From assembly GCA_025558075.1 (NCBI GenBank), contig JAHLKF010000024.1, forward strand, positions 62,001-126,000: 64,000 bases of DNA, in the 5' to 3' direction. The notes under the pieces are model-generated. The model ran no database searches and was not told the origin of the DNA. It saw only the letters and a program-made list of their open reading frames with translations. Within the stretch, counting starts at the first letter, position 1, and the number at the start of each line of letters is the position of its first letter. The stretch is from Gaertneriomyces semiglobifer (Eukaryota > Chytridiomycota > Chytridiomycetes > Spizellomycetales > Spizellomycetaceae). A program made the position numbers and the translations under genes. Of the stretch, positions 24,497-35,430 are shown one piece after another.

Positions 24497-24858
24497 ACGG
24501 CCAGCCTGTTGGAACGCGTTATAGCGTGGGGGTCAGAGCCGAACATTGCAGCGCTGTTCGCATCAACAACTCCAAAGTTCTCGAAGATGCTTTCCGAAAG
24601 AAAGATTCTGTTGGTGGCACCATCCCATCGCTCAAAAGTCTCCTCGAGCAACCCGGTGTACATCGCGGTGTCCTTCTGGCGATGCCAGCCAGCGAGCATC
24701 ACAAGCGAATCTGCGATGGCGTGGCCTACCTCAGATTCGCATGTGATGTGAACTCCCTGTGAAACGGCCATGTGGATCGTCAACGCGGTTGCGATTTGAT
24801 GTCGGGCTGTGCGGGAAGCGTCTATGGCGACTGTGGAGGGACAGTGTACGACCGCCAA
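24454..24858 (-). CDS. Open frame of unknown function, antisense overlap with neighbour
   Basis: About 134 codons on the minus strand, with protein-like composition (GVHITCESEVGHAIADSL, NRIFLSESIFENFG). It opens behind a possible CCTCCACAG acceptor at about 24840 and has no ATG at its head. Its 3' end overlaps the last exon of the plus-strand gene by about 43 bp. Plus-strand frames here also look composition-plausible, so the strand is uncertain. No family recognised. Confidence 0.25.
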   Translation of the reverse strand: MAVVHCPSTVAIDASRTARHQIATALTIHMAVSQGVHITCESEVGHAIADSLVMLAGWHRQKDTAMYTGLLEETFERWDGATNRIFLSESIFENFGVVDANSAAMFGSDPHAITRSNRLAVQMLDHGTSARTSL

Positions 24859-25393
24859 AATCGAGGATTAAAACATGCATCACTATGGCACACATGAGTG
24901 GATGAGTGGTTGCCGGATGTTATGGAGGGTGAAACGTGTTGAGGTTGAGATGTGTGGGTACTCAGATCGGAGGTAATCAGATGGTTGTTGCGTGCGAAAA
25001 TCACGAGGCTAAAATGGGTAAACATTGTGGCAGCACCCAGAGGCGGCAAGATGTTGGACGATGTGCAACGTGAGGAGTAGAATGTTTGGCTGTTCACTGT
25101 TAGATGGGTAGGTAGTCGCGACGGCGGAACGAGTGGTAACTTCTGTAAATAGAGCGACAGAATCATAGTGAAGAGATCGCAGGGGCAATATCTTAGGCAT
25201 CCTTTCCAGCTATCAGAATAAGCAGTTCAGTTTGTTTTTCATGAGCGCAATACCGTATAATCTGGGTTTCTTCATTTGGTACAGTACAACATGGCGTTTT
25301 TTTTAATTATTGCAGTACAGAACAACATCTACACAGATATCAGCCAGCAAACAATGCGCAGCATCGTCCTATCCTTGATACCCATACTACTCA
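24859..25393. other. Intergenic region, nothing supported
   Basis: Sequence between the unresolved 24 kb genes and the 3' end of the dioxygenase. I see no motif-bearing frame, repeat or RNA gene. Confidence 0.4.
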
Positions 25394-26908
25394 TCAGTAG
25401 CTATATACATCGTTTCCTCCGTCAAGGTCGCGGAACCAAAGAGGCGGGGCTTGGTAGGCGGCGCCACCAGCTTCGAGCTGGCTCTTGGACTTGGGATCAT
25501 AGTAGGGACGTTCACCGAGAACAACGACCCGCTGTGCATGGCGGGTATGCGGAAAGTAGTCCCAAAGAGCGAGGTGCTGAGTTGCCCTATTGTCCCAGAT
25601 AGCAACCGAGTTCTTTTCCCATCGGAAACGAACCTTGAGGTCTGGTAATGAGAGGTTTGGTTTTAGCGTCGTGGGAAATAACAAACACAGGTTATGGCGG
25701 TTTGATGCGTACCGTCGCTGAGAGCAATGTGCTTGGTCAGGAAGTTGAGGAGCGCGTCTGCATCCGAGACGAAACCGGTTAGTTGACATCGCTAATGGGT
25801 CAAGGTCACAACTGACGCCTACCCGATTCTGCTCTGGTATATCCTTTGATCTGCTTTGTAAACCCTTCGTTCACGTAGAGAACTTTCCATCCAGTGGTAG
25901 GGTGAGTGCGTACTAGGTGAAGGAAGAAGTCAGTAATGTAGGGCGCATGCACGCAAACATATGCAAGCTGAGGGAACGCACCAACAGGGTGCTCATTATA
26001 TTGCTTCACATCCTCACGGCGCAGGAACACTTCGCCTTTGGGGTCGCCCTTCGCTGCGAGGAACTGCTCAGCGTTGTGAAGAGCCGTAAGATGCTCGATA
26101 GTGTCTCTGAACGCCGGAGAGAGCTTGTCATAAGCCCCATAGGTGGATACCCAAAGGGTGTCGCCGCCGACAGGGGGAACCTCCAAGAGCTTCAGAATTG
26201 CATATGCAGATGGAACCTCTTCAAAGCTGATATCGGTGTGCCAACCTTCACCAGCGTGGTATTTGGATCTGCAGAGATAGTGATGGCTCAGTAAAAAAGG
26301 CACCTCGCTGGGCACAATGTCCAATACGTACTCTTTGGTAGTATTGAAGATCTGAGCATCGTCTTTGGGGTCGGTTGTGCGACCGATAGGGTGAACGTGA
26401 AGAGTACCTACCACCCCAAACACAAACACAAGGTTAGATAGAGGCATTGGGTTAGGTCGCTGCCCAGAATCCTCAGTACATACCCCAGCTCTTGCCCAGT
26501 TCCTGCTGCTGGCCAAGGGTGATATCCTGGTCACGAAAGAAGACGACGCCGCGCTCGCTTACTAAACGAGCCAGGTCCTCCTTTTGCTGGTCAGTCAGCT
26601 GAGACAGCTGAATCCCGTGAAGCTCGGTACCAATGACGGGCGACAAGTCAATTCGCTTTGTGACAGCGTCGAAGAGAGATTTCTTTTCGGAATCGGCCTT
26701 CTTACCCGCGAGGGCGTTCAAACCCTATGAACAGAACAAAGAAAAGTGAGCAGCGTAATGGCGCGAACTGTTGCACTACAGTTCTGACAAGTACCGAGCA
26801 AGCCGGCTTGAAGCGAGCGTCAGCCTTGTTGTTCTGAGTGACTTTGGGTGCACTGCCATTGTTGTGGTTGGTAGGGTTGATAGCTTGAACAGGGCTTGCA
26901 ACAGTCAT
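25394..26908 (-). CDS. TauD/TfdA-type Fe(II)/2-oxoglutarate dioxygenase
   Basis: Predicted 410-residue non-haem iron dioxygenase of the TauD family, whose fungal members (for example yeast Jlp1) hydroxylate sulfonates such as taurine to release sulfite. Iron ligands are visible: His and Asp in WHTDISFEEVPSAY (about 174 and 176) and the distal His in RATQHLALWDY (about 350), with a downstream Arg (TRHAQRV) for 2-oxoglutarate. VGGDTLWVS is also typical. Introns on the minus strand at 26725-26794, 26408-26483, 25758-25822 and 25642-25712 keep frame. The start is ATG at 26908. A TATA-like element sits about 115 bp upstream. It is divergently paired with a Dal5-type permease. Confidence 0.92.
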
Positions 26909-27818
26909 AGTTGATAGATTGGAGTACGATAGAAGGAACTGGTGCGGACGTCTTTATCGTTTTGTTGCTCGCTCGATATTGTAAGTGAATGTGGAGAAGA
27001 ACAGGCAGCCAGCGCTGCCCCATCTTTTATAACCTTCCGGCATGGTAGGCGCCCTTCCTCTCGCAAGAAGTGAGGGCAAGTGCACCAGGCATTGCGTGAA
27101 CATCTCTTGATCTATATGAATGAGGATTCTAGCTCGAAGTTTGCATCAGCCATTGCGTGAATCAAATAAGAAAGGGACCAGCACAATCTTTATACCGATA
27201 TTGCTTGACAATTTCCGAGGATTTTCGAATTCAGAATGAACAGGGCGTTATTCCAGATGTGCTATTGTACCTACCATGCCGTCCAGGAAAATGTCGCACC
27301 CACCAGGGAACTACTGAACTGATAAGATCCCCCAACGCGTGTGTCGCGATCGTTATGGCGCGTTGAGCGACAGCACTTGCACTTGCTTGTCCTGCAGTGA
27401 ACATTCCACACCGACAGGGACAGGCGCAACAAGACAATTGCAAGAACATGAGTACATTGTGACAGGGGGAGGGCCATGCTCCTTCTTGGGATGTCGCAAT
27501 GTTCCCAGTCTATGACGGGAACTGGATACGAATCTTGACAGAACTTCTGAGATTGAGCTGCGAAGGGACTGATGTGGCGAAATGCCTGCAAACGCACTTC
27601 CATGCAGTTGTGTGGACTTCGTCGCCTGCCGCAATGAGACATAGCAAACAATGCCAATACAGAGGACAGATGAGCAGAATCTGGGCATCTTAGATGCGCT
27701 TCGCAACTAGCCAGACAGAATCAACCTCTACAGTATTTGAAGGGAACTTCGTTTCAATTTCCTCTCGGTATGTTCGCTGCACTTTCTTCCACCCTTGACT
27801 GTTTCTCGTTTACTCAAG
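26909..27818. other. Divergent intergenic region of the dioxygenase-permease pair
   Basis: A 910-bp spacer separates two genes transcribed away from each other. It holds the TATA box of the minus-strand gene and presumably regulatory sites for both. Small open frames at 27157-27700 show no motif. Confidence 0.45.
27023..27031 (-). promoter_or_regulatory. TATA box of the TauD-like gene
   Basis: GGTTATAAAAGATG on the minus strand, about 115 bp upstream of the dioxygenase start codon. Good match to a TATA element; no transcript data. Confidence 0.55.
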
Positions 27819-29754
27819 ATGGCAAAGACGCATTCTAGCTCTGCAGAGGTCGTCTTTGACTTCACGCTCCTCGACGATGAAGCCAAGAACAATCTTTATA
27901 AGCCTCGGGACGACTACGAGGGCGCTCATCGTTGGGATCCTAAAGCTTCTTGGACCCACGAAGAGGAGAAAAAGTAAGTGGCTTGGTTAAAGAAAATTTC
28001 CGTTGCTCGTTACTGGAGTTTATGTCAATCTGATTACTTTCTTCTCTTCTACCCACATCCAGACTCGTTCGCAAGATTGACTGGAAGATCATGTCCTTTG
28101 TCTGTCTCATGTTTTTTGCCCTTCAAATCGACCGAGGAAACATTTCACAAGCACTTTCGGATAACTTTCTCAATGACCTCGGCTTAACTACGAATGGTGC
28201 GTGGTCCGTCTTCCATCCGTCCCGGTCGGGCTATGGCCGCTTTTGCTTATATTGCCACGTGCTCTCATTTAGACTACAATTACGGCCAGACCATATTCTT
28301 TCTGTGCTTCCTCTCTGCCGAGCTTCCGTCGCAACTTATTTCCAAGAAGCTTGGGCCCGACAATTGGATTCCAGTCCAGATGGTCGTCTGGTCCGCCGTC
28401 GCCATCAGCCAAGGTTGGCTGACTGGACGCGGCACGTTTTTTTTGACACGGGCTTTGCTTGGTCTCTTGGAAGGCGGCTTCATTCCAGATGTTGTTTTGT
28501 ATCTCACGTACTTTTACAAAAGCAACGTAAGTACCACAAACAAGGGTTAGCATTCTTTCAGCATATGTAAACTAACGATGACTTAATTGGTCATCTAGGA
28601 ACTTCCTATTCGCCTCAGCTGGTTCTGGACGGCATACACCCTCACCAACGTCGTGTCTGCTTTCATGGCGTTCGGTCTTCTTCGACTCCGGGGCGTCAAT
28701 GGTTGGGAAGGTTGGCGATGGCTCTTCGCTCTCGAAGGAGGTCTCACTGCAATTATCGGTGTCTATGCCTTTTTCTATCTCCCACCGTCGCCGACTCAAA
28801 CCGCCAGCAAGTTTCGTGGGAAAAAAGGATGGTTTAACGAGCGAGAGGAAACTCTGATGGTAACCCGTATATTACGCGATGATCCATCCAAAGGGGATAT
28901 GCAGTGAGTAATAGAGTTTTTCAAAGAGGTACCGACACAAGAAATGTGGACACTAATGGTTACTTGCTAGCAATCGCCAAGCGATTACTCCTCGCAAGAT
29001 GTGGAAGGCCCTTATGGACTGGGACATGTGGCCTATATATGCCATTGGTTTCACATGGTTGATTCCCAGTACTCCTCCGCAAGTATATCTTACTCTGACT
29101 TTGCGAAGCATGGGATTCGACACCTTCACGACCAACCTTCTCACGATACCCTCTGCTGTATTATTCATCGTTCAGGTACACAGTCTTTCATTGCACTCGC
29201 ACGTCAAGCTGATCACTGATGTTTTGTATCGCCTCGCCCAGTTATTGGTTTGGACCTGGGTCAGTGAAAAGATCAATCAAAAAGCTTTGTTGGGATTGGC
29301 TGGCCAACTTTGGATCATTCCACTACTTATCGCCTTGATTTTCATTCCGGACGATTCAAATCCTTGGGTTCGCTACACAATCCTCTGCCTGATCATCGGC
29401 CACCCATACGTGCACGCCATCTTTGTTGCGTGGACTTCGCGTAACGCTGGTTCGGTCCGTACCCGCACAGTCGCATCGGCTCTGTACAACATGACGGTGC
29501 AAGGTTCGAATATTATTGCCTCCAACATATACCGCGAGGATGACAAGCCGAACTATAAAAGGGGTAACAAGGTGCTGCTGGGCATTGCAGTGCTGAACTG
29601 CTTCATCTTTGTTGCGGCAAAGTTTTATTACGTTTATCGTAACGAGCAGAAGGATCGGAAGTGGAGGAGCATGTCGAAGGAGGAGAAGCTCGAGTATCTA
29701 GACACAACGAAGGATGAGGGAAACAAGCGTTTGGACTTTAGGTTTGCTCATTGA
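27819..29754 (+). CDS. MFS anion:cation symporter, Dal5/allantoate-permease type
   Basis: Predicted 521-residue, 12-helix plasma-membrane permease of the ACS family, which in fungi carries allantoate, nicotinate, pantothenate, dipeptides or organosulfur compounds. Typical features: RKIDWKIM then [18 protein letters not shown] (TM1 and the DRGN-like motif), [16 protein letters not shown] (TM4-5), and a charged central loop before [13 protein letters not shown]. Introns: 27974-28062, 28197-28272, 28527-28598, 28904-28970, and 29176-29241. The last is 66 nt without a stop, so it would read through as 22 codons; I treat it as an intron because it interrupts a helix with polar sequence. The ATG at 27819 is the first in frame. 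AATAAA at 29862-29867 may be the polyadenylation signal. Substrate is inferred from the TauD neighbour. Confidence 0.92.
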
Positions 29755-31226
29755 TTTCGACAGCCCTTTTTAGTATCTTATTATGTACATGTTATGAATA
29801 ATCGTCCTTGCATCTTGCGAGTGGGCGGCCATAGCCCCGTATATATCTGTATTGAGCCCTCAATAAATTCGGCCAAGCCATTGTGAGCAACTGACTGTTG
29901 CAGTCTTTTAATTTGAAATATGGGCGGTGGACTATTCCATCCCACCATCTATTTTACTTTCAAAAGGTAAACTGGCACCCGGACACCCGGACCGAAGGCC
30001 ACAACGCAGCGGGGACAAGGCCGCGACGTTCATGTCGCTGGAGGATCCGAAGATTAGCTACCGCTGAGGCTGTGACAGACAAAGATACGGCGAGTACTTA
30101 CTGCCTAACGAGTGCTTCACATTCAATGTGATTGCAGGGAAACCCGCACGTCGACGGCCGCGCAGGAACAGTCCGGGTGGACGCAGGAGGCGGGCCAGGC
30201 ATTGCAGACCAGGGATGTAGAAAATATTCGCCGGATACGGCCACTATAGCATTGGCTATTATATGTAATTACACGAAACCCGCCATAACGGTAAAATTCG
30301 TTCCTTTCTATTCGCGAAAGATCCGACGGCCAATTGCCGTGCGGCGCCTCATGTGGAGATTACGTGCCACGGCTGGATAGTGTAAATGTTCGGTCAGAAC
30401 AACAGGATACCTCAGCCGTGAAGAGAACATTCAGTCCAATGTCTAACCTTAATCCGCTGCCACTTGTACACACTTTGCAAACTTTACTTTCCAATTCCGT
30501 ACGGCTCTGGCTGGGCAGTTGAGAATGGAGGCAGTGAGCCGAGCTGAGGCACCCATGTCCAATGCCTCGTCGGCCGAACCGGAGAAGGCGTGAACGACTT
30601 TCCCTCGTGCACGCAGATGAAAAGACATGAAAGGAAGACAGTGAGCAAGTATTCAAGCGGATCTTGTCAATCAATTCCGACGATGATGCCAGTAGTCCAG
30701 CCCGGATTCACATTGAGGATACAACCCATAGCCGCAGGAAGAGCTCTATCGCTGAACTCTGCGGTGTGAACTGGACCCAAAAAGGAGCAATGTAGCGGAC
30801 TTATGACATAGCCTATAGCCCATCCCTGCGCCAGGGGATCTTAGATCTGCCCGGAACAGTTGCGAACACGCTCACTGGCAACTCTCTCCCCACCGGTACG
30901 TCCCATCCGGCTTACCTGCAGTGGGAGCATGTCGATACATATGTCGACATGCTCGTCGACACAAGTTACGTTTTGCAGAACGCATTGGCCTGGTAAATGG
31001 AGGAGAGCCCTGATGAAGCACGACGCGCGCTTGCGTAAGCAACTCCGACAAGGAATCCAAGTATCTTCTCTCGCGTGTCCGCAATATCCAGAATCAGCTC
31101 GTACCATTTATTTTACACACTTTATCTTTCTATTTACCTTTTTATCTCTCCATCTTTGGAGAACGATGTGCACCAAACCCAGCGCGGGAGAAAGCTCCAG
31201 GTCAAAGGCCTTTCAATTGGTATTCG
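29755..31226. other. Intergenic region with one short inverted repeat
   Basis: About 1.5 kb with no supported gene after the permease polyadenylation signal. A perfect inverted repeat with 11-bp arms (GAGCATGTCGA / TCGACATGCTC) and an 8-nt loop lies at 30925-30954. Other open frames overlap one another and show no motif. Confidence 0.45.
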
Positions 31227-32310
31227 ATGCGTGCGACCATGCCCTGCAACCAATCCTCCTATGTTTCCCAAGCCAGTGAGGTCCCGATTTCCAATTGCAA
31301 GATAGACCCAATCACCGTTTACTTTCAACATACTGCCTCTGCTGAGATCGCAGCTCAAACCACAGAAGGGCTTTATGGTTCTTTCAAACGCGCCCTATTA
31401 AGGATCAAAAGCCTTGTTGACCAGAAAAGTTTTGATGTTCTCAACTATGATGATAACCACCATTCGAAATTGACGCACGAACTCAACAGTCTCCGCCAGA
31501 GGATTAATAGATGTATAGTAGGTTTTGCTTATGGTTCTCTTCATATCTAATTGCAATTCACTCATAGATAATCATGGTTTTTATTATAGGAAAAAAGCCA
31601 GCTATCAGAGATATTTGCAGAGGCACATAGGGAACTGAAATTGAAACGTGAAACTACCTTCGACTTCAGACCACTCGTTCCCCTTGGCTTCGAGATGATG
31701 AGTCGAAGCAATGTTAGCCCTATGACCAAACAGCAAGGCAAACGGGCACATTCCGATGACTTGGAAGATGAGGAGTTGCCAGCGAGCAATAAGAAACATC
31801 AGCAATCCGAGATCCTCAATGTCCCAACCTCGACATTGACATCATTGATGCAGGCTGTAATGCAGCAAACAGTCCAGTTTTCATCCGCAACCTATGAGAA
31901 GCTCATTGATGCAAAAGATGAAGTGGTGCAAGCAAAGAATGAAGCGCTGGAAGCACAAAGAAAACTTCTGGCGATGTCCAAATACCAAGCCAGGAAGGCG
32001 GCAGCGGCCGAGCAAAGAATCACACTACTACACCAGCGTGCTCGGATTGCGAATGAGCAGCTGGCAGAGCTACAGGGCATTGTGTCCAACCGCACACGAC
32101 TGGGTTAGTACATAGACCTTACACATGCCCGCCCCAACCTCTGCTGACAGCAGCTGCCATCCGGCTCCATCATCCTAAGAATCTGTTGCAGCCCTTACAA
32201 AAAAGGAACTAGGGTTACCTCCGACCGTTGGCGTTGAAGCTTCTCTTCGCCGTTGCTTCCACGACCCCCATTTCCAGAGGTTCCAGCATGATCTCTGTCG
32301 CCGGGCCTAA
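31227..32310 (+). CDS. Coiled-coil protein of unknown function, probably truncated
   Basis: Three exons (introns 31518-31589, 72 nt, and 32104-32191, 88 nt) give 307 codons to a TAA at 32308. The middle is a long heptad-like helix rich in Ala, Gln, Glu and Lys (EKLIDAKDEVVQAKNEAL, RITLLHQRARIANEQLAEL), preceded by a nuclear-signal-like KQQGKR. Sequence after the stop continues to look coding in the same frame (GLTAAEVLRAARDIY), then shifts frame near 32430, crosses another in-frame intron near 32489-32546 and ends at 32630. The stop and frameshift therefore look like recent damage to a longer gene. Family not recognised. Confidence 0.5.
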
Positions 32311-32630
32311 TATCGATACGGACTGACAGCGGCAGAAGTCCTTCGGGCGGCACGGGACATCTACAGTCCACTGTTCAACTCTCCATTCATCCAGACCAAC
32401 ACTCTAGATCCAAATCACTACGCCTTGCGCGCCCAATGGTTGTTGTGCGGGAGCTGTTCAAGGAGTTCGCAATACCTTTCGACGACGGTAAGCTGACACC
32501 CTCGTATGCACCGCTTGAAGTATGTCTCATCAGCGTGCGCAGTTCAAATAGAAGCCGATAATGAATTCAATAGTATCAGGACTGCTGAGAACTCGGACGA
32601 CGAGACGGAAAATGCAAGCGGAGAAGAATA
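32311..32630 (+). pseudogene. Degenerate continuation of the coiled-coil gene
   Basis: In-frame sequence after the TAA at 32308-32310 reads YRYGLTAAEVLRAARDIY and continues to about 32430, where the likely frame changes by one base to MVVVRELFKEFAIPFDD. A GTAAGC donor then joins an acidic last exon (DDETENASGEE) ending in TAG at 32628-32630. One stop plus one frameshift separate it from the upstream gene. Confidence 0.5.
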
Positions 32631-32963
32631 GGCGTCCTGAGCGTTCGTCAGCTGCACACGTCGTCTAACATGAATAGATGCTGGTCAGAAGACTTCCTGC
32701 AAACATCAAGTTTTCAGATCACGGGTTAGGGTCAAGCATCTAATACACTCGTGCTATGGACAGCAGTGGAAAGGCTTCATCTCGACCACAGAAACAAGAT
32801 CAACAACAAGCTCGAACGGGGAATGTCCATTATTGATCTGTATTTGGTAGTAGCTATGATATGACTTGGTCAAATTCAAATCAAAATAACGCGGCTCACA
32901 AGTCAAAGCGTTATTACAACATGAAATTGCTTATGTAAAATACAAAACATCGCGAGTGCCGAC

Positions 32964-33010
32964 CTTAAATGAACTGCTGTGCCACTTCTTAAATGAACTG
33001 CTGTGCCACC
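32964..33010. repeat. Short tandem repeat
   Basis: TTAAATGAACTGCTGTGCCAC occurs twice in tandem with two extra bases between. Non-coding. Confidence 0.85.
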
Positions 33011-33043
33011 AACTAGATTACTCAACCCTAACGCCTGAACGCG

Positions 33044-33052
33044 TATATAAAG
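33044..33052 (+). promoter_or_regulatory. TATA box with spliced leader of the 33.8 kb gene
   Basis: GTATATAAAGG lies about 240 bp before a consensus donor (GGTGAGT, intron start 33281). The matching acceptor (CTTGTTTAG) directly precedes the ATG at 33811. This suggests a non-coding first exon and a roughly 530-nt leader intron. Confidence 0.5.
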
Positions 33053-33340
33053 GCGACGCGACATCCAACCCCGTCAGTTCGAGCTGTCAAAACGTCTCCG
33101 CTGTCAAGTTGCACTTGCGGCAGCATCCCCATAACAGCTCTTACACTACTTTTTCTCACGTGCAAAAATGCTGTGCACTTATAACAACAGCGCGCATGCT
33201 GCCCGTTGTCGTCTTCCCTCATCTCTCTCGCCTCCCTCACCTCCCTCCTACCCTCAACCTATCAGAAAGACTTCACAAGGGTGAGTGTCACTGGCAGCTG
33301 AGTTTTTGAATGGGGCATCTGCTGGTGTGTGTTGAAAGCC

Positions 33341-33770
33341 TGCTGGGGCCATTCCTATCAGTCTCATCTAGCGAGTTGTGGTATCTGACGGGACTTCGAG
33401 CCGCTCGCGGTTCGTCGTCTGCTGGGGCTGCAGCAATCGGGGGACTGCTTGTCGTGGTATCTACGGGGTGCTAGACCTCATTGGTGGCCTGCTGGGGCCA
33501 TTCCTATCAGTTTCATCTAGCGAGTTGTGGTATCTGACGGGACTTCGAGCCGCTCGCGGTTCGTTGTCTGCTGGGGCTGCAGCAATCGGGGGACTGCTTG
33601 TCACGTTATCTACGGGGTCGACTGGGTACTCGGCACCTTGCTGGGGCCATTCCTATCAGTCTCATCTAGCGAGTTGTGGTATCTGACGGGACTTCGAGCC
33701 GCTCGCGGTTCGTTGTCTGCTGGGGCTGCAGCAATCGGGGGGCTTCTTGTCGTGGTATCTACGGAGTGAT
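33341..33770. repeat. 149-bp minisatellite, three copies
   Basis: Three units begin TGCTGGGGCCATTCCTATCA at 33341, 33490 and 33639. The period is 149 bp twice and the units are nearly identical apart from their last 25 bp or so. The array lies inside the inferred leader intron 33281-33810. Because 149 is not a multiple of three, open frames across it are likely accidental. Confidence 0.9.
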
Positions 33771-33810
33771 GAACTATACGAATCTTGGCTGACCAGTGAC
33801 TCTTGTTTAG

Positions 33811-34677
33811 ATGCCCTGCCGTTCTCGTTCAGGTCGGAATACCGTTTACCGGATTCCAGGAGTGGAGGACTTGCGCTTAGACGCTGACTTGCCTCCCGTG
33901 GGGAGTGATATCTGGCGCGCCATCAGCGCTGACATGGGCGCTAGTCCCGAAGATTACTCCCAGGTCGGACGATCATGCGCCTGCACCGGCACGGTCGTCG
34001 TTGCCTTCGATCCTGATCGAAGCGCGAAAATCGTTCGAGAAAGGGTCTCGGCCATCAACCGTGGCATAAATTGGGAAAGCTTACCCTCTGCCGAAATCGT
34101 AGCCGCTAGGTATGTGTCGTTCAGTGCGTTTGTTATTCGCGGTTCCTCATCGTACATCCAATCATAGGTTATGGATCACCGCTGCTGAACAAGCACGTAT
34201 TATCCGTCCTGGAGTCATTGAAAGCTACGAGGCCAGGCCGTTCGGTCCTGCCCGCAAGCTCATCCACCCCCAACAACACCCGACGACTTCTTCGCGCTTT
34301 CGGTACGCTAATCGTCGTATGCACACCAAGTTTTACCTTCTAACATCGGGTCATGATAGGATTTTTTTTTGCACTTCGCAACCCCGGCGGATGCTGAAGA
34401 TTTTGCCGATCGGTGCAAAGATTCGAAGAATTTTGGGTACCGTGACGTTTCCTTCCTTCAAAAGCCATGGATTGGCTTTACGCCCCAATCGAGAGATGCG
34501 CCTTCGGTTGGACGCGCAGCTGCCGCTGACATGACCGCCGCTCTGAGGACTCCCCCATTTTCGGGAATGGGTCCTGCGGTTGTTGCCCACCACGACAATT
34601 TTCCGAACACTCCGATGGAGGTTCAAATGGCTGCGGCATCAGTCATGATGTTGTTGACAAAAGCAGCTGCTCTGTAG
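33811..34677 (+). CDS. Hypothetical multi-exon protein, C-terminus ambiguous
   Basis: The first coding exon starts at ATG 33811 behind a good acceptor and codes a soluble protein (GTVVVAFDPDRSAKIV). Introns 34110-34167 (58 nt) and 34303-34359 (57 nt) follow, with exon two coding LWITAAEQARIIRPG. After the second intron a run of nine T complicates the frame. The frame kept by splicing ends at 34534, whereas the more protein-like frame (FATPADAEDFADRC) ends at 34677 and is one base off. Either the T run varies or the gene is slightly damaged. No family recognised. Confidence 0.4.
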
Positions 34678-34864
34678 GCATTTCTTGATAGTGCGCATTT
34701 ACTCCAGTCGTTGTCAATTCAGGCACACCCAAATTGTGTGCACTTGGCAAAGAATAACCGGGATACCCTTGATAGCTCATATACTGTTGCTGATGAAGTT
34801 GCAATTGATGATGCTGTTGATGAGCGGCGGCAGCGGCTCGTGCTGTGCATGTTGTTGCGGACTC

Positions 34865-34901
34865 AGTGCAATTGGTGGAAGAAACTTCCACCAATTGCAC
34901 T
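34865..34901. repeat. Perfect 17-bp inverted repeat (hairpin, 3-nt loop)
   Basis: Left arm AGTGCAATTGGTGGAAG at 34865-34881, loop AAA, right arm its exact reverse complement at 34885-34901. Downstream of the 33.8 kb gene; no poly-T tail, so not an obvious terminator. Confidence 0.95.
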
Positions 34902-35166
34902 AAGTTGCATGTTGTCTTTGACTCGGACTGTTCGCGTTGACAAGACTTTGAAGGACCCTCACCTTACCAGCCCACCTTCGTCCGTTAGCGGCACTCTGTA
35001 GATTAGCTTTACCAGCAGAATTCACCTGAACGGACAAGGATGCATTTCTCGAGTCTCCCCTCTGGCGGGTCATGTTAACACTAGTGGGCGATGTGTCCGG
35101 ATATGCTTCTGTGGTATGCGTGGTTGACATGTTACCATCAACCATAGGAGCAGTGTGATCTGAAAG

Positions 35167-35430
35167 ATGTCATCCAGGCGCAGGGTCGGCAAAGAGAACC
35201 GGCGAAGCTCCCATCAACATCTAGCATCAAGATCATTTGAGAGAAGGAGTAGATCACCAGATGATCGTCGCCATCATGAGGTCTCTCGATCAACCAGGAC
35301 ACCATTGCAGGACAGCGAGCGCAGGCGAAGTAAAACAAGGTCCCCTCGACGTAAGGAACATGACTACAGGAACCACAGGGAGTCCAGAAGGCACCATGAG
35401 AAGGATCTGACAATCACAAACCCTTTTTGA
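35167..35430 (+). CDS. Arg/Ser-rich open frame, unknown
   Basis: An 87-codon frame from ATG 35167 with strong Arg, Ser and His bias (RSRSPDDRRHHE, RRSKTRSPRRKEHDY), resembling RS-type low-complexity tracts. It may be the disordered N-terminal part of the damaged P-loop gene that follows, since the next clear frame begins 17 bp after its stop. Weak call. Confidence 0.25.
   Translation: MSSRRRVGKENRRSSHQHLASRSFERRSRSPDDRRHHEVSRSTRTPLQDSERRRSKTRSPRRKEHDYRNHRESRRHHEKDLTITNPF

Noticed and set aside
33378..33769. Open frames of about 100 codons across the 149-bp repeats
   Set aside because: The repeat period is not a multiple of three, so successive units are read in different frames; the open frames follow from repeat sequence, and the tract lies in an inferred intron.
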